DNA of 64,000 nucleotides, taken from assembly GCF_028476545.1 (NCBI RefSeq), contig NW_026731874.1, positions 106,001-170,000 of the forward strand, in the 5' to 3' direction. The DNA comes from Physella acuta. Its lineage: Eukaryota > Mollusca > Gastropoda > Physidae. Shown here piece by piece: positions 41,201 to 49,097 of this stretch (positions are counted from its first letter, which is position 1; every line of letters starts with the position of its first letter). Under the pieces are notes generated by a model, which searched no databases, had not been told where the DNA came from, and was given only the letters and a program-made list of their open reading frames with translations. The translations under genes were made by a program, and so were the position numbers.

Positions 41201-44200
41201 TCTTGTGGCTGTGGTGTGGCCATCTAGTCTTGTGGCTGTGGTGTGGCCATCTAGTCTTGTGGCTGTGGTGTGGCCATCTAGGTAGTCTTGTGGCTGTGGT
41301 GTGGTCATCTAGGTAGTCTTGTGGCTGTGGTGTGGCCATCTAGATAGTCTTGTGGCTGCGGTGTGGCCATCTAGTCTTGTGGCTGTGGTGTGGCCATCTA
41401 GTCTTGTGGCTATGGTGTGGCCATCTAGTCTTGTGGCTGTGGTGTGGCCATCTAGGTAGTCTTGTGGCTGTGGTGTGGCCATCTAGTCTTGTGGCTGTGG
41501 TGTGGCCATCTAGATAGTCTTGTGGCTGTGGTGTGGCCATCTAGTCTTGTGGCTGTGGTGTGGCCATCTAGTCTTGTGGCTATGGTGTGGCCATCTAGGT
41601 AGTCTTGTGGCTGTGGTGTGGTCATCTAGTCTTGTGGCTGTGGTGTGGCCATCTAGGTAGTCTTGTGGCTGTGGTGTGGCCATCTAGTCTTGTGGCTGTG
41701 GTGTGGCCATCTAGATAGTCTTGTGGCTGTGGTGTGGCCATCTAGTCTTGTGGCTGTGGTGTGGCCATCTAGTCTTGTGGCTATGGTGTGGCCATCTAGG
41801 TAGTCTTGTGGCTGTGGTGTGGCCATCTAGGTAGTCTTGTGGCTGTGGTGTGGCCATCTAGTCTTGTGGCTGTGGTGTGGCCATCTAGTCTTGTGGCTGT
41901 GGTGTGGCCATCTAGGTAGTCTTGTGGCTGTGGTGTGGCCATCTAGGTAGTCTTGTGGCTGAGGTGTGGCCATCTAGGTAGTCTTGTGGCTGTGGTGTGG
42001 CCATCTAGATAGTCTTGTGGCTGTGGTGTGGCCATCTAGGTAGTCTTGTGGCTGTGGTGTGGCCATCTAGTCTTGTGGCTGTGGTGTGGCCATCTAGGTA
42101 GTCTTGTGGCTGTGGTGTGGCCATCTAAATAGTCTTATGGCTGTGGTGTGGCCATCTAGTCTTGTGGCTGTGGTGTGGCCATCTAGGTAGTCTTGTGGCT
42201 GTGGTGTGGCCATCTAGGTAGTCTTGTGGCTGTGGTGTGGCCATCTAGGTAGTCTTGTGGCTGTGGTGTGGCCATCTAGTCTTGTGGCTGTGGTGTGGCC
42301 ATCTAGGTAGTCTTGTGGCTGTGGTGTGGCCATCTAGGTAGTCTTGTGGCTGTGGTGTGGCCATCTAGGTAGTCTTGTGGCTGAGTTGTGGCTATCTAGT
42401 CTTGTGGCTGTGGTGTGGCCATCTAGTCTTGTGGCTGTGGTGTGGCCATCTAGGTAGTCTTGTGGCTGTGGTGTGGCCATCTAGGTAGTCTTGTGGCTGT
42501 GGTGTGGCCATCTAGTCTTGTGGCTGTGGTGTGGCCATCTAGACTAGTGGCTGTGGTGGCCACCTAAGTAGACATGGACCTTCACGGTAGGATTGGGCCC
42601 CTAAATGTGTGTCCGGGTTCCCATTTAGTGTCTGAGATTCTTTGGTAAGGCAGGGGTCTTAGGAGCCCTCATGCCTTTGGTGACCACAGCAAGATTGGGG
42701 CCCACTTTGGTTTATAAACCAGGGCTACATAAGGCCCACCTCAAGTGGTTGACATGACTTCATCAACTGGTTGACATGATGTCACCAACTGGTTGACATG
42801 ACGTCATCAACTGGTTGACATGACGTCATCAACTGGTTGACATGACGTCATCAACTGGTTGACATGACCAGGCTCCTGTTGGTTCACGCAGACATCATTG
42901 ACAGAGTCAGAAGCCCACGTGACGTCCTGTTTCGACCAATGCTGGCGGGGGAAACCAAGCAGAACCCCGAGCTGTGTCAGCTGATCAGCGACTGTTGGGG
43001 CGAGGAGCCCGGCGATCGACCGTCCGTCGCCCGCGTTCTCAAAACTCTCAACCGGCTCAACCCGTCCAAGTAGGTTCTTGTTAATCCTCATCAGACACTA
43101 AACCGTTAATCCTTATCAGACACTAAACCGTTAATCCTCATCAGACACTAAACCGTTAATCCTCATCAGACACTAAACCGTTAATCCTCATCAGACACTA
43201 AACCGTTAATCCTCATCAGACACTAAACCGTTAATCCTCATCAGATACTAAACCGTTAATCCTCATCAGACACTAACCCGTTAATCCTCACCAGACACAC
43301 TAAACCTTTAATCCTCATCAGACACTAAACCTTTAATCCTCATCAGACACTAAACCTTGAATCCTCGTCAGACACACTAAACCTTTAATCCTCATCAAAC
43401 ACTAAACCTTTAATCCTCATCAGACACTAAACCGTTAATCCTCGTCAGACACTAAACCGTTAATCCCCAACAAGACACACTAAACCCGTAAATCCTCCCC
43501 AGACATACTAAACCCTTTAATCCTCCCCAGACACACTAAACCCGTTAATCCCCACAAGACAAACTAAACCTTTAATCCCCCACAGACACACTAAACCCGT
43601 TAATCCTCCCCAGACACACTAAACCTTTAATTCTCATCAGACACACTAAACCTTTAATCCTCCCCAGACACACTAAACCCGTTAATCCTCCCCAGACACA
43701 CTAAACCCGTTAATCCTCCCCAGACACACTAAACCTTTAATCCCCCACCAGACACACTAAACCCGTTAATCCTCCCCAGACACACTAAACCCGTTAATCC
43801 TCCCCAGACACACTAAACCCGTTAATCCTCCCCAGACACACTAAACCCGTTAATCCTCCCTAGACACACTAAACCCGTTAATCCTCCCCAGACACACTAA
43901 ACCCGTTAATCCTCCCCAGACACACTAAACCCGTTAATCCTCCCCAGACACACTAAACCCGTTAATCCTCCCCAGACACACTAAACCCGTTAATCCTCCC
44001 CAGACACACTAAACCCGTTAATCCTCCCCAGACACACTAAACCCGTTAATCCTCTCCAGACACACTAAACCCGTTAATCCTCCCCAGACACACTAAACCC
44101 GTTAATCCTCCCCAGACACACTAAACCCGTTAATCCTCCCCAGACACACTAAACCCGTTAATCCTCTCCAGACACACTAAACCCGTTAATCCTCCCCAGA

Positions 44201-45071
44201 CACACTAAACCCGTTAATCCTCCCCAGACACACGACTATGATAGACAACATGCTGGCCATGCTGGAGAAGTACGCGAACCACCTAGAAGAGCTGGTAGCT
44301 GAGAGAACCAGCGAGCTGGACGCCGAGAAGAGAAAAACGGAGAACCTGCTGTACCGCATGTTGCCTCAGTACGATCTGTTAGACGCTCCGTACTTGTGGG
44401 GATGATGTTGGTGTGGATGATGTTTGTGTGGATGTTTGTGTGGATGTTTGTCTGGATGTGTGTGTGGATGTGTGTGTTGATGATTTTTGTGTGGATGTTT
44501 ATGTGGATGATGTTTGTGTGGATGATATTTAACCTGACCCCCCTGCGATGTTTAACCTGACCCCCTGTGATGTTTAACCTGACTCTCCCCCCCCCCTGCA
44601 GGACAGTGGCCGAGGACCTGAAGATGGGCAAGCCGGTCAAGGCCGAGCTGTTTGACCAGGTGACCATCTACTTCTCAGACATCGTCGGCTTCACCGGCAT
44701 CTGCTCGCAGAGCACGCCCATCGAGGTGGTCAACCTGCTCAACAGCCTCTACACGCTCTTTGATGACATCATCACGCGCTATGACGTATACAAGGTACAC
44801 GTGCTGATTTGTTTCAAGCTTTCACCAATCTTGTATTTTAAGGCGTGTGGTCTTGTTTTTGTTTTTTGTTTTTGTTTTTGTTTTTGTTTTTTGTTTTTTG
44901 TTTTTGTTTTTTGTTTTTTTCTTGTTTTTTGTTTTTGTTTTTGTTTTTTGTTTTTTGTTTTTGTTTTTGTTTTTGGTTTTTTGTTTTGGTTTTTTGTTTT
45001 TTGTTTTTTGTTTTTGTTTTTGTTTTTTGTTTTTTGCTTTTTTTTTGTTTTTTGTTTTTGTTTTTGTTTTT

Positions 45072-45112
<41 letters not shown>

Positions 45113-48100
45113 TTTTGTTTTTTGTTTTTGTTTTTTGTTTTTGTTTTTGATTTTTGTTTTTTGTTTTTGCTTTTGTTTTTGTTTTTGTTTTTTGTTTTTG
45201 TTTTTTGTATTTGTTTTTATAAATCCGAGCTATTAAAATGGAAACAAAATCAACAATAGGGGTGCGAATTCGTCCACGTTACCACCCAGACGCCCCAGGG
45301 CGTGCTGTATGAAAGCCCAGACGCCCCAGGGCGTGCTGTATGAAGGCCCAGACGCACTACGATGGGGCGCCAATCCGTGCACAACGGCCGGGCTCCGGAT
45401 GACGGCCCTGATTCAAGAGGACGACGCCACTAATGGCGTATTTTTAGACGCGTGTTTACCCTAGTTTATCTTCTGATTGGTTCGTGTAGACAGGAGCATA
45501 TTTAATTCTTGGAAAAAACTGACGGAAATCAACTGTGACCAATGGTTATTTTTAGCTTGTTCGCTAGCCCCTCCCACATTTTGTTAGGCCATACATTTTT
45601 ATGGACAAAGGGAAACAACCAAGAAAATATTTTTCGCAAAATAATCTTTGTTATCTTTGGAGACGAATGGTGTGTGTATGTCTGTGTATTGCTGTGTGTA
45701 TTGCTGTGTGTATGTGTATGTGTGTGTATGTGTGTGTATGTGTGTGCAAGTGTGTGTGTGTATTGCTGTGTGTATGTGTGTGTATTGCTGTGTGTATGTG
45801 AGTGTATTGCTGTGTGTATGTGTGTGTATGTCTTGCTGTGTGTATGTGTGTGTATTGCTGTGTGCATGTGTGTGTATGTGTGTGTATTGCTGTGTGTATG
45901 TGTGTGTATTGCTGTGTGTATGTGTGGGTATTGCTGTGTGTACGTGTGTGTACTGATCTGTGTATGTGTTCGTGTCAGGTGGAGACTATCGGTGACGCCT
46001 ACATGTTGGCCAGTGGGCTGCCAGAGAGGAACGGCGCACGTCACATCCGGGAGATCGCCAACACCGCACTCGATATTCTGGCATCGATAGAAACCTTCCG
46101 CATTCCGCATCTACCGGAACGGAAGTTAAAGATCAGGTAGGTCAAGGTGTGGAGTGTGTAAAGGCCAAGGTTGTTTGTTGACCAGTTTTTGATCACGTGA
46201 CCTGACCAATTGTTTTCTAACTGCTCAGGATCGGCCTTCACACCGGGCCTGTGGTGGCGGGGGTGGTGGGGCTGGCCATGCCCCGCTACTGTCTCTTTGG
46301 TGACGCGGTCAACACGGCCTCCAGGATGGAATCCACTGGCGTCCGTAAGTAGATGACGTCATAGACGTCTGCTGAGTCAGCACTCAAAAGGCAACATAGT
46401 ACATCTGGTTCTATATTGTATGGTTAGACCTGCTACCATCTCTCCATCTTTAAGATCAACTACCATCTCCCCATATTTAAGACCAACTACCATCTCCCCA
46501 AATACCATCTCCCCAAATACCATCTCCCCAACTACCATCTCCCCATCTTTAAGATCAACTACCATCTCCCCAACTACAATCAACTACCATCTCCCCATAT
46601 TTAAGACCAACTACCATCTCCCCAACTACCATCACCCCAACTACCATCTCCCCAAATACCATCTCCCCAAATACCATCTCCCCAAATACCATCTCCCCAA
46701 ATACCATCTCCCCAAATACCATCTCCCCAACTACCATCTCCCCAAATACCATCTCCCCAGCTACCATCTCCCCAGCTACCATCTCCCCATATTTAACACC
46801 AACTACCATCTCCCCATATTTAAGACCAACTACCATCTCCCCATATTTAAGACCAACTACCATCTCCCCATATTTAAGACCAACTACCATCTCCCCATAT
46901 TTAAGATCAACTACCATCTCCCCATATTTTAGATCAACTACCATCTTCCCAACTACCATCTCCCCAACTACCATCTCCCCAACTACCATCAACTACCATC
47001 TCCCCAACTACCATCTCCCCAACTACCATCAACTACCATCTCCCCAACTACCATCTCCCCAACTACCATCAACTACCATCTCCCCAACTACCATCTCCCC
47101 AACTACCATCAACTACCATCTCCCCAACTACCATCTCCCCAACTACCATCTCCCCAACTACCATCAACTACCATCTCCCCAACTACCATCTCCCCAACTA
47201 CCATCTCCCCAACTACCATCAACTACCATCTCCCCAACTACCATCTCCCCAACTACCATCTCCCCAACTACCATCTCCCCAACTACCATATCCCCAACTA
47301 CCATCTCCCCAACTACCATCTCCCCAACTACCATCTCCCCAACTACCATCTCCCCAACTACCATCAACTACCATCTCCCCAACTACCATCAATTACCATC
47401 TCCCCATATTTAAGATCAACTACCATCTCCCCATATTTAAGACCAACTACCATCTCCCCATATTTAAGACCAACTACCATCTCCCCAACTACCATCAACT
47501 ACCATCTCCCCAGCTCTACGCATCCACCTAAGTTCTTCAGCTCGGGACAGCCTCCTGGTGTTTGCTGGATACCATCTTGAGTACCGTGGAGAAATCGAGG
47601 TCAAGGGTAAAGGTAAAATGCAAACGTATTTCCTGACGGGTCGTGATGACCTTCAGCGTCCCCTACCCACCAGCCCAGAGAACTTGCGCAAGTCCTCGTC
47701 AGCCTTGGTGGACAAAATTCCAGAGGACAGTCTGCTGGTCAGCTCAGAGTTGCTGGCGCCTAAACACACAGAGGTCACGTGTGGGGGTCAGGACCCGGTG
47801 ACCCATTTCTACCTGCAGGAAGACGTGACCCCTGACCTGTCGACTGCAGACCTGACTGACGGGACGTGTTGCAGTCTCAACTGTGGGGTCAAGACTAAGA
47901 GGTCAGAGGTCAGCGGTCAGGGGTCGTCAGCCGGTAGAAGGTCGTGCATGAAGTCCCGCCCCGCGAGGCGCCTGTCCGTCGAGTTCCAGCTGGATGACCC
48001 CAACCCCCTGGCCCATCTATTCCGCCCTGACGACCCCAACAACGCCGCCTGTGTCGCCGTCTGCACGCCGCGCGCGCTCGAGATCACAGCCAACATCTTC

Positions 48101-48388
48101 CAGCCCAACCGGAGCAGCCACAAACCCCTGGAGGACAAGCTCAGCCTGGGCAGGAAGGCCACGCCTCGACAGGCCAGGTCCAGTAGGGACGGACCGAGGC
48201 AGCCCAAGAGAGAAAACACCGAACACAGAAACTCGCCAAGCCATGATTCGCCAAAGTCAGGCCATGATTCGCCAAAGTCAGAGCTAAATTCGCCAAAGTC
48301 AGAGCTAAATTCGCCAAAGCCAGGAGAGGAATCGCCAAAGTCAGTTCATGATTCGAGGGACTTGAAAACTCTAGAAACAATTTTATAA
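15630..48388 (+). CDS. Receptor guanylate cyclase, natriuretic-peptide-receptor type, 24 exons, 1308 aa
   Basis: Single-pass membrane receptor that converts GTP to cGMP when an extracellular ligand binds. Coding exons: 15630-15820, 21626-21735, 21942-22076, 22433-22642, 24762-24868, 26677-26784, 27232-27339, 30165-30303, 31632-31768, 32190-32289, 32621-32726, 33142-33238, 34102-34255, 34695-34771, 35404-35508, 35915-35986, 36219-36381, 36854-37000, 42892-43069, 44228-44368, 44602-44794, 45979-46136, 46229-46344, 47514-48388. All junctions are GT-AG and every phase matches, giving 1308 codons plus TAA. Domain order is signal peptide, ANF-receptor ligand domain, membrane helix, kinase homology domain, dimerisation helix, cyclase domain and a long tail. 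The hinge CGFDGEFC and the kinase-homology motif HGNLKSSNC resemble vertebrate NPR1/NPR2. Only the first ATG after the upstream repeats gives a signal peptide. The ligand cannot be told from the sequence, so no gene symbol is given. Confidence 0.93.
15821..17380 (+). other. Cyclase intron 1, unique-looking part
   Basis: AT-rich, no coding signal. No transposon recognised before the Helitron that begins at 17381. Confidence 0.6.
17381..18775 (+). mobile_element. Non-autonomous Helitron, family 1, copy A
   Basis: Starts A|TCTATAATATAA and ends with a hairpin (CCGTG-GCGGAG-CACGG), GATGCAG and CTAG, followed by T: the canonical Helitron termini and A/T target. No Rep/helicase. Internally it has a (TTCC)n tract, long G and T runs and a GGCGCGATTTGGCGCTA block. 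1.4 kb. Confidence 0.82.
19657..20822 (-). mobile_element. Non-autonomous Helitron, family 2, nested in copy B
   Basis: Minus-strand element beginning TCTAATATATAAAGC and ending GCCGGGACGG-CTAG, followed by T. The insertion point in copy B (AAA|TG on the minus strand) is intact in copy A as TTTAAATGCAATC, so it landed exactly between A and T. 1166 bp. Its A/C-rich interior gives long spurious frames. Confidence 0.83.
20940..21160. repeat. (GTGGTTGT)n array in Helitron copy B
   Basis: 6- to 8-bp GT-rich units inside the element's 3' region. Confidence 0.9.
21242..21315. repeat. (TA)n microsatellite
   Basis: Pure TA tract starting at the T that follows the Helitron CTAG end. Confidence 0.95.
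22126..22325. mobile_element. MITE in cyclase intron 3
   Basis: Inverted ends AGTGGCGTCACTAGG...GGGTGTAA and, reversed, AATGGCGTCACAAAG...GGGTGTAA, about 200 bp apart. One end also occurs at 13801-13856. The termini resemble hAT-like MITEs. No clear target duplication. Confidence 0.55.
22728..23797. repeat. 22-bp minisatellite, cyclase intron 4 (first half)
   Basis: About 48 units containing CCAACCCTCTAGCTGTC. Each carries CCCTCTAG, close to the real acceptor of exon 5 (TCCCTCTAG). Confidence 0.95.
23805..24755. repeat. 12-bp minisatellite, cyclase intron 4 (second half)
   Basis: About 79 units of CCACCTGTTGAC with CATGTG variants. It directly precedes the acceptor of exon 5. Long open frames on both strands are products of the period. 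Confidence 0.95.
24885..26275. repeat. 32-bp minisatellite, cyclase intron 5
   Basis: About 43 units containing TCATATGTAGAGTTGATTC. Variant CTAATGTGTTAAG recurs at 25181, 25277 and 25373, a 96-bp (3-unit) higher-order period. Confidence 0.95.
26325..26675. repeat. CCTGTACCTG-type repeat, end of cyclase intron 5
   Basis: Irregular 9-10-bp units running up to the acceptor of exon 6 (GCCAACAG). Confidence 0.85.
26786..27105. repeat. ACGTCACACA array, cyclase intron 6
   Basis: Irregular units. Exact TGACGTCA octamers (CRE-like) occur at 26864, 26876, 26925, 26937, 26999 and 27071. Confidence 0.9.
27395..30155. repeat. C-run minisatellite, cyclase intron 7
   Basis: About 75 units of roughly 36 bp: a constant ACTAACCTGTCTGTTG block plus a C-run that varies from about 6 to 18. 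It reaches almost to the acceptor of exon 8. Strong potential for G-quadruplex on the minus strand and i-motif on the plus strand. Confidence 0.95.
30312..31192. repeat. 24-bp minisatellite, cyclase intron 8
   Basis: About 37 units containing GGTGTAGGTGGCGCCCC. The 300-residue minus-strand open frame here is a product of the period. Confidence 0.95.
31300..31615. repeat. GATGTTGTT-type repeat, cyclase intron 8
   Basis: Irregular trinucleotide-like units of GTT/GAT/GCT up to the acceptor of exon 9. Confidence 0.85.
31782..32168. repeat. 24-bp minisatellite, cyclase intron 9
   Basis: About 16 units of ACTGACATGTGACAC plus a CTGCCAATGG block. Confidence 0.9.
32290..32620. repeat. Two short arrays filling cyclase intron 10
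   Basis: About 40-bp units with AGCTGGCTATCTTATGG (32290-32480), then about 35-bp units with GTGGTTATCGTGTGGTTGC (32524-32620). The last unit supplies the acceptor GGTTGCAG of exon 11. Confidence 0.85.
32621..33238 (+). CDS. Cyclase exons 11-12: membrane helix and juxtamembrane segment
   Basis: Exon 11 (32621-32726) encodes an acidic stretch, then a hydrophobic helix of about 21 residues (around residues 462-482, core [18 protein letters not shown]). Exon 12 (33142-33238) begins with the stop-transfer cluster [10 protein letters not shown] and continues with [10 protein letters not shown], the juxtamembrane segment that leads to the kinase homology domain in this family. Both exons end inside tandem repeats that copy their own splice donor: 28-bp units after exon 11 and 24-bp units after exon 12. 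In intron 12 the reading frame stays open through several of these donors, to a stop at 33455-33457. The 3' end of exon 12 used here is the first donor and is therefore a choice, not a certainty. Confidence 0.87.
32701..33012 (+). repeat. 28-bp array copying the exon 11 splice donor
   Basis: The last coding bases of exon 11 plus its donor (GTCTCTCAG|GTAACG) form the first unit. About ten near-identical units follow, each with the same donor. Because 28 is not a multiple of 3 and the exon frame meets TAA at once, use of later donors would truncate the protein. Confidence 0.92.
33231..34010 (+). repeat. 24-bp array copying the exon 12 splice donor
   Basis: Units contain GTGTCAGG|GTCAGTCA, identical to the exon 12 junction. 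Potential donors lie at 33239, 33281, 33305, 33329, 33353, 33377, 33401 and 33425, all in the same phase. The frame stays open to 33457. Later units carry TTAGGGTTAG variants. Confidence 0.93.
34102..43069 (+). CDS. Cyclase exons 13-19: kinase homology domain (pseudokinase)
   Basis: Residues 517-814. The glycine-rich region is replaced by [14 protein letters not shown]. The VSVKRV lysine (Lys574) is kept. [19 protein letters not shown] matches the NPR1/2 hinge between the lobes. The catalytic loop reads HGNLKSSNC (His665 to Cys672) in place of HRD, as in all receptor cyclases, so phosphotransfer is not expected. The TDFG triad (Asp684) is kept, and FWTAPEIL and DIYSLGVV mark the C-lobe. In this family the domain binds ATP and restrains the cyclase. 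Intron 18 (37001-42891) within this region is almost all minisatellite. The 3' end of exon 17 is duplicated downstream together with its donor. Confidence 0.9.
34283..34688. repeat. 18-bp minisatellite, cyclase intron 13
   Basis: About 22 units of TGACCACTGTCCAAATGT and variants. Confidence 0.95.
34772..35308 (+). repeat. 23-bp minisatellite, cyclase intron 14
   Basis: About 22 units containing AACATGGTAACTCTAGC. Each copies the start of the intron (GTAACTCTAG), so each has a donor-like site. Confidence 0.93.
35509..35870. repeat. GTGTCGTAGTGTGGGG-type repeat, cyclase intron 15
   Basis: About 13 units of roughly 28 bp with CATGTGTCGTGTGTGTC. Confidence 0.9.
36056..36200. repeat. TGTTCCTGTTCA repeat, cyclase intron 16
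   Basis: About 12 short units of 6-12 bp, just before exon 17. Confidence 0.85.
36382..36540 (+). repeat. G-rich start of cyclase intron 17 with a duplicated exon end
   Basis: Long G-runs flank a second copy (about 36462-36517) of the last 37 bases of exon 17 plus its donor (TTGAAC|GTATGTACAGG, donor at 36501). Confidence 0.9.
36541..36853. other. Rest of cyclase intron 17
   Basis: AT-rich, with about nine irregular units of AAAATGACATGG near 36710-36840. No coding signal. Confidence 0.7.
37035..42545. repeat. 5.5-kb minisatellite filling cyclase intron 18
   Basis: About 190 units containing CTTGTGGCTGTGGTGTGGCC, in two lengths (27 and 31 bp) that differ by an optional GTAG/ATAG. This is the largest array in the window. 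Confidence 0.96.
42546..42739. other. Non-repetitive end of cyclase intron 18
   Basis: About 195 bp of sequence without obvious repeat or coding signal. Confidence 0.5.
42740..42868. repeat. 22-bp repeat before exon 19, with CRE-like octamers
   Basis: About six units of CAACTGGTTGACATGACGTC. Three carry exact TGACGTCA. Confidence 0.88.
43074..44232 (+). repeat. 28-bp array containing the exon 20 acceptor
   Basis: About 43 units. The later ones carry CCTCCCCAGACACACTAAAC. The true acceptor (CCCCAG|ACACAC) is the last unit, so roughly 25 identical acceptor-like sites lie upstream. Confidence 0.93.
44228..47641 (+). CDS. Cyclase exons 20-24: dimerisation helix and class III guanylate cyclase domain
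   Basis: Exon 20 encodes the coiled-coil linker ([19 protein letters not shown]). The catalytic domain follows, about residues 862-1060. All residues needed for activity are visible: metal-binding Asp888 (FSDIVGFT) and Asp932 (ETIGDAYM), guanine-selecting Glu928 and Cys1000 (PRYCLFGD), and Asn1007 and Arg1011 (NTASRMES). This predicts an active homodimeric guanylate cyclase. The acceptor of exon 20 lies in the last unit of a 28-bp array, so the first codons of the exon come from repeat sequence. The acceptor of exon 24 lies in a 15-bp array. Confidence 0.93.
44398..44530. repeat. GTGTGGATGATGTTT-type repeat, cyclase intron 20
   Basis: About nine irregular 14-18-bp units. Confidence 0.85.
44855..45215. 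repeat. (TTTTTG)n tract, cyclase intron 21
   Basis: T-rich hexamer-like repeat with a long T run at about 45077-45110. Phe-rich open frames are spurious. Confidence 0.95.
45230..45660. other. Middle of cyclase intron 21
   Basis: A 33-bp block with GACGCCCCAGGGCGTGCTG occurs twice at about 45289-45353. A GC-rich stretch to 45440 follows, perhaps a transposon fragment. No gene recognised. Confidence 0.5.
45672..45975. repeat. GT-rich array, end of cyclase intron 21
   Basis: Units of ATTGCTGTGTGTATGTGTGT, running up to the acceptor of exon 22. Confidence 0.92.
46435..47513 (+). repeat. 15-bp array containing the exon 24 acceptor
   Basis: About 65 units of CTACCATCTCCCCAA, some with a TATTTAAGACCAA insert. 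The real acceptor is CTCCCCAG|CT at 47513. The same CTCCCCAGCT occurs at about 46760 and 46775. Confidence 0.93.
47642..48388 (+). CDS. Cyclase C-terminal tail with SPK heptad repeats
   Basis: Part of exon 24, residues 1061-1308. A tail of about 250 residues is far longer than in vertebrate NPR1/NPR2, which end soon after the cyclase domain. It is hydrophilic and rich in Ser, Pro, Arg and Lys, with no recognised fold. From 48230 to 48356 it carries a coding minisatellite of 21-bp units that keeps frame and gives heptads such as SPKSGHD and SPKSELN. These contain serine-proline sites typical of proline-directed kinases. The last four residues, ETIL, fit a class I PDZ ligand (S/T-x-hydrophobic). 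Both functional readings are inference. Confidence 0.85.
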   Translation, partial: RDDLQRPLPTSPENLRKSSSALVDKIPEDSLLVSSELLAPKHTEVTCGGQDPVTHFYLQEDVTPDLSTADLTDGTCCSLNCGVKTKRSEVSGQGSSAGRRSCMKSRPARRLSVEFQLDDPNPLAHLFRPDDPNNAACVAVCTPRALEITANIFQPNRSSHKPLEDKLSLGRKATPRQARSSRDGPRQPKRENTEHRNSPSHDSPKSGHDSPKSELNSPKSELNSPKPGEESPKSVHDSRDLKTLETIL

Positions 48389-48701
48389 CCAAACTATTCA
48401 ATCATTTCTCAAAGTCGAACCAAATACCTCCTCAATTTGAACATATATTCACAATATTATTTACAAGCTTTTATTTAGTTCTCAATGTATGTTTGTGGGT
48501 TTGTGGATAATCTTGTAACTCAGTTTGACCCACTTCTAATGGAGCGATTTCATTCAAAGTTCCTGATGCCTTGCACTTCGGTGACAAGTCTATATGTTGC
48601 TTAATTTAATTAGATGTTAATTAATCATTAAAAATTAATTAAACGGTTTCGAAACTAAGGGGAGATAACAAAATTAAATCACTCGATAGATTACTATATT
48701 T

Positions 48702-48707
48702 AATAAA
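48702..48707 (+). promoter_or_regulatory. Candidate poly(A) signal of the cyclase gene
   Basis: The first AATAAA noticed after the stop codon, 314 bp downstream, just before the large hairpin. A cleavage site cannot be assigned from sequence alone. Confidence 0.35.
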
Positions 48708-48732
48708 ATACTTAAAAAAAACTTTTAAAAAA

Positions 48733-48967
48733 ACCACGTTTTTCTTGTGGACTAAAAAGTAGAAAATAAATTTTTCTTTTGTGCTTCCTCGAGCTGTGCA
48801 TGTTCTTGTGATGACTGACAAAAAACGTGGGTACGTTCACCATCAAATTTCCCGACCCATCTGCCCGACCCACGTTTTTTGTCAGTCATCACAAGAACCT
48901 GCACAGCTCGAGGAAGCACAAAAGAAAAATTTATTTTCTACTTTTTAGTCCACAAGAAAAACGTGGT
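48733..48967. repeat. Large perfect-type hairpin (fold-back/MITE)
   Basis: Arms 48733-48832 and 48868-48967 (100 bp) are inverse copies with one mismatch noticed. A looser match extends the arms to about 48714 and 48987. The loop is 35 bp. No coding content. It lies 345 bp after the cyclase stop, so it may fall in the 3' UTR. Confidence 0.92.
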
Positions 48968-49097
48968 TTTTAAAAAAGTTTTTTATATAGTTTATTTTCT
49001 ACTTTATCTAATGACTTGATTAAGTATGACTTGACTAAGTGTTTATAAATACACGGACTAAAAATCTTGAGCGACAGATACGCTTTAAACAGAGAAA

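Noticed and set aside
45230-45480. Possible extra exon in cyclase intron 21 (GC-rich stretch)
   Set aside because: The flanking exons join in phase and the protein aligns without a gap in the cyclase domain, so no exon is needed; more likely a transposon fragment.
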